Counted from the first letter of the stretch, positions 16,411 through 25,816 are shown. The stretch is 64,000 nt of DNA from an uncultured Lachnospiraceae bacterium (GCA_947174505.1 CAMWJF010000007.1:43313-107312), one strand, 5' to 3'. Notes: generated by a model not told the origin, from the letters alone. Translations and numbers: made by a program.

Positions 16411-17352
16411 ATGGATGTTTTGGTTCAGATCGGTTTATTGGCGCTGGGGTTCGTGCTTCTGGTGAAGGGAGCGGACTGGTTTGTGGAGGGTGCGGGACGG
16501 CTGGCGGAGAAATTCGGGATTCCCCAGCTGGTGATCGGACTTACCATTGTGGCGATGGGCACTTCACTGCCGGAGGCGGCGGTCAGCGTGTCGGCGGCCC
16601 TGAAGGGGAGTGCGGAGATCACCATCGGCAATATTGTGGGCAGCAATATTATGAATGTCCTGCTGATTCTGGGGCTTACCGCTCTCATTACTCCCATAGC
16701 GGTGCAGAAGACTACGGTCAGATATGAGATCCCTTTCGTGATTGCGGTTTCGGTGATCCTTGTGGCAATGGGCGCTACAGGGGATCATCTGCTGCATCTT
16801 TCCGATGGGCTGATTCTCTGGGTGCTGATGCTCTGCTATCTGGGATACCTGCTTGTCATGGCAAAGAAGGGCGGCGGTCTGCCGGAGGAAATGCCGGAAG
16901 AAAAACCCGTGCCGGTCTGGAAAATGCTGCTGATGATTGCTTTGGGCGGGGTGATGATTGTAATCGGTTCTGACGTGGCGGTGGATGCGGCTACGGAGCT
17001 GGCATTGATTTTCGGTATGAGCGAGCGGCTGATCGGTCTGACGATTGTGGCATTCGGCACTTCCCTGCCGGAGCTGGTGACAAGCGTGACGGCTGCGATT
17101 AAGGGCAAGGCGGATATCGCGGTCGGCAACATTGTGGGTAGCAATATTTTTAACATTCTCTTTGTGGTAGGCACTTCGGCGCTGATTACGCCGGTAGCGT
17201 ATGCGCCGGACTTTCTGGCGGACGGTATTGTGTGTATCGCTGCCGTTGTTCTTCTGTGGCTGTGCGTTTTCAGAAAAAGACGACTGGGACGTGCGGGGGG
17301 GCTGCTTATGCTGCTCGGCTATGGGGGATACTTTATGTATCTGATGCGGTGA
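16411..17352 (+). CDS. CaCA-family cation antiporter (YrbG-like)
   Basis: 313 residues with ten or so membrane segments. The two inverted alpha-repeats that define Ca/cation antiporters are plain: IVAMGTSLPEAAVSV with GNIVGSNIMNVLLILG, and IVAFGTSLPELVTSV with GNIVGSNIFNILFVVG. Members exchange Ca2+, or in some branches Mn2+, against Na+ or H+ across the membrane. The ribosome site is AAGGAGGA. A probable manganese riboswitch with terminator precedes the gene, so manganese efflux is a better guess than calcium. It is followed by a two-way terminator. Confidence 0.93.
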   Translation: MDVLVQIGLLALGFVLLVKGADWFVEGAGRLAEKFGIPQLVIGLTIVAMGTSLPEAAVSVSAALKGSAEITIGNIVGSNIMNVLLILGLTALITPIAVQKTTVRYEIPFVIAVSVILVAMGATGDHLLHLSDGLILWVLMLCYLGYLLVMAKKGGGLPEEMPEEKPVPVWKMLLMIALGGVMIVIGSDVAVDAATELALIFGMSERLIGLTIVAFGTSLPELVTSVTAAIKGKADIAVGNIVGSNIFNILFVVGTSALITPVAYAPDFLADGIVCIAAVVLLWLCVFRKRRLGRAGGLLMLLGYGGYFMYLMR

Positions 17353-17385
17353 AGAAAGGATGTAAGTCAGAAAAACAAGATTATC

Positions 17386-17420
17386 AAAAAAGGGCTGACG
17401 TTTAGTCAGTCCTTTCTTTT
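17386..17420. terminator. Bidirectional terminator, antiporter/DegV
   Basis: AAGGGCTGAC (17390-17399) with GTCAGTCCTT (17405-17414), flanked by an A-run and a T-rich tract, so it serves both convergent genes. Confidence 0.85.
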
Positions 17421-18289
17421 CCCCAGAAGAACACGGCAACCGTGCCCGGGCCTGTGTGCGCGCCGATGGTGGTGCCGATGCTGTTAATGACAACGTTGCC
17501 GTCCAGATGAGGGAAGCGTTCCTCGATCAGATCCGCCACGAATCTGGCGTCCGCATAGCAGGCGGACTGTGAAATATAGCATTTCCCGCTGTATGCGGCG
17601 CCTTCTTCTATGCATTCCTCCATTTTGTCCACAATCGTATGCATCACTTTTCTTTTGGTGCGGATTTTATAACGGGGAATCAGCCTTCCCAGATGATCCA
17701 CGTTCAGGAGCGGACAGATATTCAGCATATTTCCGATCAGGCCGGAGGTTTTCGAGACGCGGCCGCCTTTGATATAGAAGGTAAGGTCAGTGGAAAAGAA
17801 CCAGTGGTTCAGGCGCAGCCGGTTGTCCAGCGCCCACTGATAGAGTGCTTCGACGGACATGCCCTCGTCGCGCAGGTCTGCCAGCCTGTCCATCAGAAGA
17901 CCGAAGCCCGAGGACGCCGCCAGGGAGTCCACGATATAAATCGTCTGATCCGGATATTTTTCGGACAGGATTTCCCTGGCGCCCATGGCGGAGTTGATCA
18001 CGCCGGAGATACCGGAGGACAGGCACAGGTGCAGGACGTCCTTTCCGGCTCTCAGGAAGGGCTCAAAGTATTCCGTAAATTCCACCACGTTGATCTGTGA
18101 AGTTTTGGTTTCAGCGCCGTCCGCCATCGCCTGGTAAAAATGTTCGAAGGACATGCTCTTGCCCAGATCATCCGGATATTCCCGGCCGTCCAGCTCATAG
18201 TGAAAGCAGGCGTAAGAAATGCCGCGCTTCGAGAAATGTTCCGCCGGAAGGTCTGCAGTCGAGCAGCAGCTCAGAATATATTTTTTCAT
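17402..18289 (-). CDS. DegV-family fatty-acid-binding protein
   Basis: 295 residues from the ATG at 18289 (MKKYILSCCSTADL). A longer start at 18304 adds five residues, but its AAAGG lies too close; neither start has a good ribosome site. DegV hallmarks are STADLP at the N-terminus, HLCLSSGISGVINSA, YIVDSLAASSGFG, KGGRVSKTSGLIG and the C-terminal GTTIGAHTGPGTVAVF. Family members bind a fatty acid between two domains, and some serve as FakB subunits of fatty-acid kinase. No fakA gene is nearby. The context gives no further clue. Confidence 0.92.
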   Translation of the reverse strand: MKKYILSCCSTADLPAEHFSKRGISYACFHYELDGREYPDDLGKSMSFEHFYQAMADGAETKTSQINVVEFTEYFEPFLRAGKDVLHLCLSSGISGVINSAMGAREILSEKYPDQTIYIVDSLAASSGFGLLMDRLADLRDEGMSVEALYQWALDNRLRLNHWFFSTDLTFYIKGGRVSKTSGLIGNMLNICPLLNVDHLGRLIPRYKIRTKRKVMHTIVDKMEECIEEGAAYSGKCYISQSACYADARFVADLIEERFPHLDGNVVINSIGTTIGAHTGPGTVAVFFWGKERTD

Positions 18290-18425
18290 AATATGGGTAT
18301 CCATGCCTTTCCCGCAATCAGCGAATCAAATTAGTATTTCAGATGCAACATACCTAAGAGTGTAACATGTTTGCGGCGCAAAAACAATGAGGCCTTAGGA
18401 CTATCCCGCATTTCCGAGCTTGTAC

Positions 18426-18454
18426 TTGTTTTAAGCGGAAATATTTGGTATACT
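18426..18454 (+). promoter_or_regulatory. Promoter of the phosphofructokinase gene
   Basis: -35 TTGTTT (18426-18431), 17-nt spacer, -10 TATACT (18449-18454). Confidence 0.75.
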
Positions 18455-18506
18455 ATGAGGCGTAAATAAAAAACAGAAAATAAATATATAAAAAAGGAGA
18501 ACAGAC

Positions 18507-19736
18507 ATGAAAGGAAACATTGTTGTTGGTCAGTCCGGCGGCCCTACAGCCGTTATCAACTCTTCCGTAGCGGGCGTATACGCCGCTGCAAAGAAGCTGG
18601 GCGTGAAGAAGATCTATGGTATGGTTCACGGTATCGAGGGATTTCTGGAAGACAGAATGATCGATCTTGGCGAGTATCTGGATGATGAGACGGGAATCGA
18701 GCTTTTGAAGAGAACCCCTTCCGCATTTTTGGGCTCCTGCCGTTTCAAGATGCCCCAGATTGAGGGACATGAGGACGTTTACGAGAAGGTGTTTGAGATC
18801 ATGGAGAAGCATGACATCGAGTGCCTGTTCTATGCCGGCGGTAACGACTCCATGGATACGGTTAAGATGCTGTCCGACTATGCGGCGGCTCACGGCAAGT
18901 CCCAGAGATTCATGGGCGTGCCGAAGACCATTGATAATGATCTGCCTGTGACGGATCACTGCCCGGGCTACGGTTCCGCGGCGAAATATATTGCGGCTTC
19001 CTTAAAAGAGATCATCCGCGACAATGCATCTTTCGGCGCGAAGAAGCCTACCGTCTGTATCGTAGAGATTATGGGACGTAATGCAGGATGGCTTACGGCG
19101 GCGGCGGCGCTTGCGAAGGGTGACGACTGCGAAGGCTGCGATGCGATCTATCTGCCTGAGAGAGTGTTTGACATTGACAAGTTCGTTGCGGACGTGAAGG
19201 AGCTGGCGGCGAAGAAATCTTCCGTAGTGATTGCGGTTTCCGAGGGCGTTAAGGTTGCGGACGGCAGATATGTATGTGAGATCGGCAGGGAGGTTGCCGT
19301 GGATGCGTTCGGACATAAGCAGATGTCCGGTACGGCGGTTATGCTGGCCGACAAGATTGCGGCAGAGACAGGCCTTAAGACCCGTGCTATCGAGTTCTCC
19401 ACCCTGCAGAGGGCGGCGACCCATCTGGCATCCCTGACGGATATCAACGAGGCGTTCCAGGTTGGCCATGACGCGGTGATGGCTGCGGAAGAAGGCAAGA
19501 CCGGCATGATGATCACGCTTGACAGAAACGGCGAAGATCCGTATCAGTGCGGCACCAGCGCATACGATATCCACGCGATCGCAAACGTGGAGAGAAATGT
19601 GCCCGACGAGTGGATTACCGCGGACGGCAAGGGTCTGACGGACGACTACGAGAAGTATGCGAGACCCCTGATCATGGGCGAGCTGCAGCCTCTGTTTGTG
19701 AACGGGCTCCCGAGACATCTGGTGAGAAAAGTGTGA
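18507..19736 (+). CDS. 6-phosphofructokinase, probably PPi-dependent
   Basis: 409 residues, longer than the ~320-residue ATP-dependent PfkA. It begins with the nucleotide/PPi loop QSGGPTAVINSS, then FYAGGNDSMDT, VPKTIDNDLP, EIMGRNAGW and VSEGV. ATP enzymes read GGDGS and GTIDND; here the Lys in PKTIDND and the non-Gly residue in GGNDS fit the pyrophosphate-using branch (known determinants of phosphoryl donor). The reaction is fructose-6-phosphate + PPi to fructose-1,6-bisphosphate + Pi, reversible. The ribosome site is AAGGAG and the gene has its own promoter. The Asn in place of the common second Asp (GGDDS) is a variation. Confidence 0.9.
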   Translation: MKGNIVVGQSGGPTAVINSSVAGVYAAAKKLGVKKIYGMVHGIEGFLEDRMIDLGEYLDDETGIELLKRTPSAFLGSCRFKMPQIEGHEDVYEKVFEIMEKHDIECLFYAGGNDSMDTVKMLSDYAAAHGKSQRFMGVPKTIDNDLPVTDHCPGYGSAAKYIAASLKEIIRDNASFGAKKPTVCIVEIMGRNAGWLTAAAALAKGDDCEGCDAIYLPERVFDIDKFVADVKELAAKKSSVVIAVSEGVKVADGRYVCEIGREVAVDAFGHKQMSGTAVMLADKIAAETGLKTRAIEFSTLQRAATHLASLTDINEAFQVGHDAVMAAEEGKTGMMITLDRNGEDPYQCGTSAYDIHAIANVERNVPDEWITADGKGLTDDYEKYARPLIMGELQPLFVNGLPRHLVRKV

Positions 19737-19789
19737 AGGAAAATACGAAACCCGAAAACACCTTGCTAAGTGTTTGCGGGCTTCACATA

Positions 19790-19816
19790 AGAGAATGCCA
19801 AAGAACGGCATTTTCT
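19790..19816. repeat. Hairpin repeat, GAGAATGCC family
   Basis: GAGAATGCC (19791-19799), 7-nt loop, GGCATTTTC (19807-19815), then TGAATTGAG as at 1397-1415. Confidence 0.65.
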
Positions 19817-19847
19817 GAATTGAGATAAAAATAAACCTGATTTTTTC

Positions 19848-19876
19848 AAAAGAGTGGTTTACAAAACCACTCTTTT
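19848..19876. terminator. Terminator after phosphofructokinase
   Basis: AAAAGAGTGGTTT (19848-19860) pairs with AAACCACTCTTTT (19864-19876) around a 3-nt loop; the 3' arm ends in a T-run. Confidence 0.8.
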
Positions 19877-19892
19877 GTTATATGATGGTCAT

Positions 19893-19906
19893 GGAAAACG
19901 ATTTCC
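19893..19906. promoter_or_regulatory. LacI-type operator, copy 1
   Basis: GGAAAACGATTTCC: a near-perfect 14-bp palindrome centred on CG, typical of LacI/GalR operators, 57 bp upstream of a LacI gene. Confidence 0.65.
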
Positions 19907-19937
19907 AGATGGTATTTGCTGACAATCCACTGGTATA

Positions 19938-19950
19938 GGAATCGTTTCGG
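19938..19950. promoter_or_regulatory. LacI-type operator, copy 2
   Basis: GGAATCGTTTCGG, a weaker CG-centred site just ahead of the ribosome site of the LacI gene. Confidence 0.45.
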
Positions 19951-19962
19951 AATGGAAGAATC

Positions 19963-20964
19963 ATGGTATCAATCAAAGACGTTGCAAAGCAGGCGGGTGT
20001 GGCGATTTCCACTGTATCCAAGGTGCTGAACAATTATCCGAATGTGAGCGAAGAGACAAAGAAAAAAGTAAATCAGGCGGTGGCGGAATTAAATTTTGTG
20101 CCCAATTCCGTTGCGGCGGCGCTTTCTTCCAAGCAGTCCGGCAGGGTCGCGCTGCTTCTGAATCTGGGTAATGTGTCGCAGGCGGTGGACGAGATCAATA
20201 TGCAGTATATGTCCGGCACCATAAGCCGGGCGGTGGAGCTGAGCCTGGATGTAATCACGATATTTGACTCCATGCTGAAAAATAAAAGTCTGGATGAGGT
20301 GGTGCGCTATCTGCGTTCCCAGAGTATTACGGGACTTATTATTTTCGGGATGTCGAAGGATGACAGGGTGCTTCAGAAACTGATCGACGCGCAGCTTTTT
20401 AAGATTGTGACGGTGGACGCGCCTCTTGTGAACGCCTCTTCGTCCTCGGTCTGGATTAATCAGGAGGCGGCGCAGTACGATGTGGCGAAGAAAACGCTTA
20501 AGGAAAATAAGGGAAAGAGCATTCTTTATCTGGCGGGCAAGAAGAACGGCTATGTTTCCGGCGAACGGCTGAAAGGCATACAGCGGCTGGCGGAGGAAGA
20601 GAAGATACCGCTGCTTGTCAGAAACGGGGAATTTTCGGAGCTGCAGGCGAGAAATCTGACGCTGCGGTATGCGAAGAAGAAGGATATCGTAGTGTGCGCT
20701 TCGGACCTGATGGCGATTGGCGCGATGCGGGCGCTGATGGATATGGATATTTTCCGCCCGGTGTGCGGTTTCGACGGGATCACGCTGATGGGGTATGCGG
20801 GCAAGCAGATGAACACGGTCAGGCAGGATTTTGTGCGGATCGCTTCGGAGGCGGTGGAAGAGTTAAGGCGGCTTTTGGACGGCGGGGAAGGCAGACAGGT
20901 CGTGCTGGATTACGAGCTGGTCAGAATGAGATACGAGGATGTTTTGATGGCGGCGCGGATTTAG
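19963..20964 (+). CDS. LacI-family transcriptional regulator
   Basis: 333 residues. The N-terminal helix-turn-helix is MVSIKDVAKQAGVAISTVSK with hinge FVPNSVAAALSS; the remainder is a periplasmic-binding-protein-like effector domain (ITGLIIFG, ILYLAG, VVCASDLMAIGAM, GFDGITLM, VRQDF). Two CG-centred palindromes upstream suggest autoregulation. Glycogen phosphorylase follows on the same strand 115 bp downstream and has its own weak promoter, so control of glucan storage metabolism is likely but unproven. The effector is unknown. Confidence 0.92.
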   Translation: MVSIKDVAKQAGVAISTVSKVLNNYPNVSEETKKKVNQAVAELNFVPNSVAAALSSKQSGRVALLLNLGNVSQAVDEINMQYMSGTISRAVELSLDVITIFDSMLKNKSLDEVVRYLRSQSITGLIIFGMSKDDRVLQKLIDAQLFKIVTVDAPLVNASSSSVWINQEAAQYDVAKKTLKENKGKSILYLAGKKNGYVSGERLKGIQRLAEEEKIPLLVRNGEFSELQARNLTLRYAKKKDIVVCASDLMAIGAMRALMDMDIFRPVCGFDGITLMGYAGKQMNTVRQDFVRIASEAVEELRRLLDGGEGRQVVLDYELVRMRYEDVLMAARI

Positions 20965-21004
20965 GCCGCAGCCTGGCTGGCCTGACATGGAAGTCAGTGC
21001 GGGT

Positions 21005-21034
21005 TTACGGAAAGACAGAACTGGATACTATAAT
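21005..21034 (+). promoter_or_regulatory. Possible promoter of glycogen phosphorylase
   Basis: -10 TATAAT (21029-21034) with a weak -35 TTACGG (21005-21010) at 18-nt spacing. Confidence 0.5.
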
Positions 21035-21079
21035 TAGCATAGAATAAACAACAGACACGTAGAAAAGGGAGGTTTCAAC

Positions 21080-23389
21080 ATGGCACAGGCAAGTAACCTG
21101 AAAAGGGACGTACTGGTAATGAATCTGGAGCAGGAGCTGGAGAGCCAGACACAGAGCGGATACGGGAAATCCATTTCCGCCTGCAGCAGCGAGGAACTTT
21201 ATTACAGTATCCTGCAGCTTTCCAAGAAGCTGATGGCCGCATCGGAGCGGATCGAGGGCGAGAAAAAGATCTATTATATTTCCGCGGAGTTCCTGATCGG
21301 AAAGCTTTTATCCAACAATCTGATTAATCTGGGAATTTATGACAGTCTGGAGAAGATTCTGCAAAAGAACGGCAAACAGCTTTCCGTGATCGAGGAAGTG
21401 GAGCCGGAGCCTTCTCTCGGAAACGGTGGTCTGGGACGCCTGGCGGCGTGTTTCCTTGATTCCATTGCATCCCTTGGCCTTCCGGGCGAGGGTATTGGCC
21501 TGAACTATCATTTCGGCCTGTTTAAGCAGGAGTTTAAGGACAAACTACAGACGGCTGAGAAGAATGACTGGATCGAGGAGCAGTCCTGGCTGACAAAGAC
21601 GGACACCACCTTTGAGGTGGCATTTGGCGAGCAGAAAGTGACTTCCCGGCTTTATGACATTGATGTCATTGGCTATGATAACGGTGTGAATAAGCTGCGG
21701 CTTTTTGATATCGAGACGATTGACGAGAGTCTGGTAAAGAAAGGCATCGATTTTGACAAGGAAGATATCGAGAAGAACCTGACGCTTTTCCTGTATCCCG
21801 ACGACTCCGACGAGGCGGGAAATCTCCTGCGTATCTACCAGCAGTATTTTATGGTGAGCAATGCGGCGCAGCTGATTTTAAAAGAAATGAAGGAGAAGCA
21901 GTACGATCTGCGCAAAATGTATGAGCATGCGGTGATCCAGATTAACGATACCCATCCGACCATGGTGATTCCGGAGCTGATCCGTATTCTGGTGGATGAG
22001 AAGGCGTTCACGATGGATGAGGCGATCGAGGTTGTGGGCAGGACCTGCGCTTACACCAATCACACGATTCTGGCGGAGGCGCTGGAGAAATGGCCTCTGG
22101 AGTATCTGGAGAAGGTGGTGCCCCAGCTCGTGCCGATCATCAAAGAACTGGATAAGCGCGTGGCGGCGAAGTATAAAGATCCCAAGGTGCAGATCATCGA
22201 CAAAGACGACAGGGTGCATATGGCACATATCGATATCCATTACGGCTTCTCGGTGAACGGCGTGGCGGCGATCCACACGGAGATCTTAAAGAACACGGAG
22301 CTGCATGCGTTCTATAAGATCTACCCGGAGAAATTCAATAATAAGACAAACGGGATTACCTTCAGAAGATGGCTCCTGTCCTGCAACCGTGAGCTGGCGT
22401 GCTTCCTTTCTGACACCATCGGGGACGGCTACAAAAAGGATGCGGCTAATCTGGAGAAGCTGTTGGAGTTTGCGGATGACGACGCGGTACTTAACCGTAT
22501 TGCCGAGATCAAGATGAACCGCAAGAAGGATCTGGCGGCTTATGTGCAGAAGGCGGAGGGTGTAACGCTGAATCCGGATTCTATCTTCGATATTCAGAGT
22601 AAGCGTCTGCACGAATATAAGAGACAGCAGATGAACGCCCTCTACATCATCCATAAATATCTGGAGATCAAGGCCGGCAAGAAGCCTGCAAGACCCATGA
22701 CGTTTATTTTCGGAGCCAAGGCGGCGCCTGCTTATGTGATTGCGCAGGATATCATCCATCTGCTGCTGGTGCTGCAGGAGATTGTGAATAAGGACCCCGA
22801 CGTGAGCCCTTACATGACGGTGCTTATGGTGGAGAATTATAATGTGGCTTACGCCGAGAAGATGATTCCCGCCTGCGATATTTCCGAGCAGATCTCGCTG
22901 GCGTCCAAGGAGGCATCCGGCACAGGCAACATGAAGTTCATGTTAAACGGCGCGGTGACGCTGGGTACTTCCGACGGCGCGAACGTGGAGATACACGAGC
23001 TGGTGGGCGACGACAATATTTATATCTTCGGCGAGAAGTCCGAGGCGGTGATCGAGCACTACGAGAAGGCAGACTATGTGTCCAAGGATTACTATAAGAA
23101 GTCTCCTGTGATCAAGGAGGCGGTGGACTTTATTGTCAGCAAGGAAGCCCTGAAGGTAGGCCACAAGAAGAATCTGGAGAGACTTTACAAGGAGCTTTTG
23201 AACAAAGACTGGTTTATGACCCTTCTGGATCTGGAGGATTATGTCAAGACCAAGGATAAGATGATGGCGGATTATGAGGATCAGAAGAAGTGGAGAAAGA
23301 TGATGCTTGTGAATATCGCAAAGGCGGGCTTCTTCTCCTCCGACAGAACCATCGAGGAGTACAACAGGGATATCTGGAAGCTTAGATAA
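21080..23389 (+). CDS. glgP: Glycogen/maltodextrin phosphorylase (GT35)
   Basis: 769 residues; the start follows GGGAGG. The PLP-dependent enzyme releases glucose-1-phosphate from alpha-1,4-glucans in the cytoplasm. Recognisable blocks are the N-terminal [31 protein letters not shown], the dextrin/phosphate region [25 protein letters not shown], and the C-terminal PLP site [15 protein letters not shown] followed by [10 protein letters not shown]. It is slightly shorter than the ~800-residue E. coli MalP/GlgP. It lies behind a LacI regulator and near phosphofructokinase, forming a small carbohydrate block. A two-way terminator follows. Confidence 0.96.
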   Translation: MAQASNLKRDVLVMNLEQELESQTQSGYGKSISACSSEELYYSILQLSKKLMAASERIEGEKKIYYISAEFLIGKLLSNNLINLGIYDSLEKILQKNGKQLSVIEEVEPEPSLGNGGLGRLAACFLDSIASLGLPGEGIGLNYHFGLFKQEFKDKLQTAEKNDWIEEQSWLTKTDTTFEVAFGEQKVTSRLYDIDVIGYDNGVNKLRLFDIETIDESLVKKGIDFDKEDIEKNLTLFLYPDDSDEAGNLLRIYQQYFMVSNAAQLILKEMKEKQYDLRKMYEHAVIQINDTHPTMVIPELIRILVDEKAFTMDEAIEVVGRTCAYTNHTILAEALEKWPLEYLEKVVPQLVPIIKELDKRVAAKYKDPKVQIIDKDDRVHMAHIDIHYGFSVNGVAAIHTEILKNTELHAFYKIYPEKFNNKTNGITFRRWLLSCNRELACFLSDTIGDGYKKDAANLEKLLEFADDDAVLNRIAEIKMNRKKDLAAYVQKAEGVTLNPDSIFDIQSKRLHEYKRQQMNALYIIHKYLEIKAGKKPARPMTFIFGAKAAPAYVIAQDIIHLLLVLQEIVNKDPDVSPYMTVLMVENYNVAYAEKMIPACDISEQISLASKEASGTGNMKFMLNGAVTLGTSDGANVEIHELVGDDNIYIFGEKSEAVIEHYEKADYVSKDYYKKSPVIKEAVDFIVSKEALKVGHKKNLERLYKELLNKDWFMTLLDLEDYVKTKDKMMADYEDQKKWRKMMLVNIAKAGFFSSDRTIEEYNRDIWKLR

Positions 23390-23411
23390 TATAGGCGCAT
23401 AAGTTAAAGTG

Positions 23412-23468
23412 AAAAGCCGTGACAGACAGGATATATGCCGACATGTAAGCCTGTCTGCCGCGGCTTTT
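23412..23468. terminator. Bidirectional terminator, glgP/glycosyltransferase
   Basis: AAAAGCCG (23412-23419) pairs with CGGCTTTT (23461-23468), with an inner stem CAGACAGG/CCTGTCTG, between convergent genes. Confidence 0.8.
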
Positions 23469-23507
23469 GACATACGGGCAACGCGGCTCTGCTTATGCTG
23501 TTTTATT

Positions 23508-24560
23508 TCAGCCAAGAGCCTTCAGCCGTTCTCCTGCCGGAGCATATTCTTCACACTTTTTATAATATTCCCGCGCCTCCCCGATACGCCCGGTGCATTC
23601 GTAGATCACACCGATGTTGTAATAGGCCATGTAACTGTTTACGCCATCTACGGCAAACTCTTCTATGGTGACAGACTTTTTGAATTCCGCAACGGCGGCG
23701 TCAAAGAGTCCGTTGTTCATATAAATCAGTCCCATCAGAAAGACAAAATCCGCCCTTCCCGCAAATACGTCATAAAGTCCGGCAAGTCCCAGCGCTTCCT
23801 GCGCGCGCTTTAAATCTAAGAGTGTGTAGCCGTAGGATTCCACCATGGTTTTTACATAGTCAAGGCTGGGGTCTGCTTCCATGGAAAGGCCGGCGTCAAA
23901 GCTGTGAAAGGCGTTTTCCGCGTCCCCGAGCCGGCGGTAGCACTGCCCGAGCTGGAAATAGAGATAAGGATCGGGGCCTTCCCGGTCAAGCTGGGCTGTC
24001 AGCAGGGCAACGTTACGGCGGGATTTTTCCTGCATGTCCGCCTCGGTTTCGTCATAGCCCACATGCAGGATTGTGACAGGTGCGTCATAAATGGCCTTTG
24101 TACTGCCGTCAAGGCGTTCCAACTGTTCGTGTACTGTCCCGGTAAAGTGAAAATATCTGCGGTCAGCCAGGCGGCTTATCCGGGTCTGCTCAAAGGTGGC
24201 CTGGCCGCTTCGCAAAAAGCGGCTTCGGACCAGAATCCGCCCGGTGCGGTCCGGATACTGGTCCATAGAGCGGCCAAGTGCGGCAGCGTCCAGCTTTTCG
24301 ATATATTCATCGCAGTCGAGAGAAAGTATCCGATCATAGGAGGCTTTTTGCATACAGAAATTCCTGGCGGCGCTGAAATCATTACACCAGTCGAAGTGAT
24401 AAATCCGGTCAGCGTATTTTTCGGCAATCGCCAGGGTACGGTCTGTGGAGCCTGTGTCTGTCAGCACGATCTCGAAACCGTAAGGGGACAGACGCCTGAG
24501 GCATTCCTCAATATGTTTCTCTTCATTTTTAGCGATGATACATACAGACAGTGGAAACAA
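23508..24560 (-). CDS. GT2 glycosyltransferase with TPR tail, copy 2
   Basis: 350 residues if the TTG at 24560 is used. AAAGGAG lies 5 nt upstream of this TTG, while the alternative ATG (24575) overlaps that ribosome site; the TTG start (MFPLSVCIIAKNEE) also aligns with the sister protein. The GT-A domain covers about 1-220, with IVLTDTGSTDRT and the metal-binding LSLDCDEYIE. The C-terminal ~130 residues contain tetratricopeptide-like repeats (YLYFQLGQCYRRLGDAENAF, FLMGLIYMNNG, YYNIGVIYECTGRIGEA). SunS-like enzymes of this shape glycosylate peptides or proteins in the cytoplasm. It is a paralogue of the next gene upstream. Confidence 0.85.
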   Translation of the reverse strand: MFPLSVCIIAKNEEKHIEECLRRLSPYGFEIVLTDTGSTDRTLAIAEKYADRIYHFDWCNDFSAARNFCMQKASYDRILSLDCDEYIEKLDAAALGRSMDQYPDRTGRILVRSRFLRSGQATFEQTRISRLADRRYFHFTGTVHEQLERLDGSTKAIYDAPVTILHVGYDETEADMQEKSRRNVALLTAQLDREGPDPYLYFQLGQCYRRLGDAENAFHSFDAGLSMEADPSLDYVKTMVESYGYTLLDLKRAQEALGLAGLYDVFAGRADFVFLMGLIYMNNGLFDAAVAEFKKSVTIEEFAVDGVNSYMAYYNIGVIYECTGRIGEAREYYKKCEEYAPAGERLKALG

Positions 24561-24601
24561 GGATGCTCCTTTCATGTTATAGGAAATTCTCCGACTATTC
24601 G

Positions 24602-24641
24602 AGTTCGCGAAGCGAATCTCGCAATCGAGCTTTGCTCGATT
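24602..24641. repeat. Tandem hairpins between the two glycosyltransferase genes
   Basis: A TTCGC-GAA-GCGAA hairpin (24604-24616) is followed by AATCGAGC (24623-24630), loop TTT, GCTCGATT (24634-24641). The second hairpin recurs almost unchanged at 59020-59036 between rpsL and rpsG. Confidence 0.6.
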
Positions 24642-24644
24642 TGG

Positions 24645-25712
24645 TTACGAGGCGTTCTCCCTGGAGGCAAGATCCCTGAGCCTCCTGATGGCGGGGTCGT
24701 AATCCCCACATTTTTTATAATAAGCTTTCGCCTGCGCCAAATCGCCCATGCTCTCGTAAATTTCGGCGATGTGAAAATTGGCGCGGTAGCTGTTTACGCC
24801 CTTGCGGGAGTAGGCTGCGAGCGTAGTGGCCTTTTTAAATTCCTCGAGGGCTTTGGCATACTCGCCCTTTTTCTGGTAAAGCGTTCCCATCAAATAGACA
24901 AAGTCCGCCCGGTGGGAAAAGAGGTCGTACTTTTCCCGGAGGGACATGGCCGTGTCGTATTTGGCCAGATCCATCAGGCAGTAGCCGTAGGTTTCCGCCA
25001 TACTCTGCACGAAGTCGGAATTGGGATCCGCGTTTAAATCAAGCCCGAGCTTGTAATAATGGGCGGCCTTTTCCATGTCGTTTAAAGAGATATAGTTCTG
25101 GCCGAGCTGGAAATAGATATAGGGGCTTGGACCCTTCAGAGCCAGGTCATGCAGCAGCATTTCCAGATTTCTGGTAGCCCGCATACGCTTGTCGGATTCG
25201 CTTACATAGCCCTCGTGGTAAAAGGTGAGGGGAATGGGGAAGGTATCCGGGTCCTTTCCCTGCATCGTGCGCACCTGCTCGTGAATGCTGCCTTCGAAAT
25301 GGCAGTAGTTTTTGTTAAAGAGACGGCCGATGCGCTCTGACATGATGGAGCGCGATCCTTGTACGGTGTAGGGATTGTTGCGGGTAATCATACCCACAGC
25401 CTCACGCCGTCCTGCAAGAGATTCTTCCAACTGTGCGAGATTGACATTTTCCAGGTACTCGTCGCAGTCGATAATCAGCACCCAGTCGTTGACTGCCTGC
25501 TGGATGGAAAAATTTCTGGCGCTGCTGAAGTCCTCACACCATGCGAAATGAAAGATTTTGTCTGCGTATTTATGGGCAATCTCCACGGTCCGGTCCACGG
25601 AGCCGGTGTCCACCACGATGATTTCAAAGCGGCAGGGACGAAGCCGTTTCAGACATTCCTCAATATGATTATCTTCGTTTTTGGCTATCATGCACACGGA
25701 AACGGGTAACAT
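24645..25712 (-). CDS. GT2 glycosyltransferase with TPR tail, copy 1
   Basis: 355 residues, starting MLPVSVCMIAKNED behind AGAGGTG. The GT-A domain has IIVVDTGSVDRT and the DxD-type LIIDCDEYLE; ERIGRLFNKNYCHFEGSIHEQ is shared with copy 2 in kind. A TPR-like C-terminal half follows (YIYFQLGQNYISLNDMEKA, YLMGTLYQKKGEYAKA, FHIAEIYESMGDLAQA). It is the first gene of a two-gene minus-strand unit. Its promoter shares a 15-nt identical stretch with the FliD-like gene promoter, so flagellin modification is a reasonable hypothesis; the acceptor is not shown by sequence. Confidence 0.87.
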   Translation of the reverse strand: MLPVSVCMIAKNEDNHIEECLKRLRPCRFEIIVVDTGSVDRTVEIAHKYADKIFHFAWCEDFSSARNFSIQQAVNDWVLIIDCDEYLENVNLAQLEESLAGRREAVGMITRNNPYTVQGSRSIMSERIGRLFNKNYCHFEGSIHEQVRTMQGKDPDTFPIPLTFYHEGYVSESDKRMRATRNLEMLLHDLALKGPSPYIYFQLGQNYISLNDMEKAAHYYKLGLDLNADPNSDFVQSMAETYGYCLMDLAKYDTAMSLREKYDLFSHRADFVYLMGTLYQKKGEYAKALEEFKKATTLAAYSRKGVNSYRANFHIAEIYESMGDLAQAKAYYKKCGDYDPAIRRLRDLASRENAS

Positions 25713-25749
25713 AGTAACACCTCTTTTGTGATTTATTCAGGTTATGTTT

Positions 25750-25778
25750 ATTTTATCACCTTCTTTGCGCATCGACAA
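25750..25778 (-). promoter_or_regulatory. Promoter of the glycosyltransferase pair
   Basis: Minus strand: -35 TTGTCG (25778-25773), 17-nt spacer, -10 TAAAAT (25755-25750). The sequence around the -10 (25747-25761) is identical over 15 nt to 30888-30902 at the FliD-like gene promoter. Confidence 0.75.
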
Positions 25779-25816
25779 TAAGGTTTTTGGAGGGCAAAAT
25801 CGATTTATTGGGCTAT

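Noticed and set aside
23904..25037. 377-codon plus-strand frame opposite the two glycosyltransferase genes
   Set aside because: It is a shadow of two well-supported GT2-TPR genes; the product has no family features and no ribosome site.
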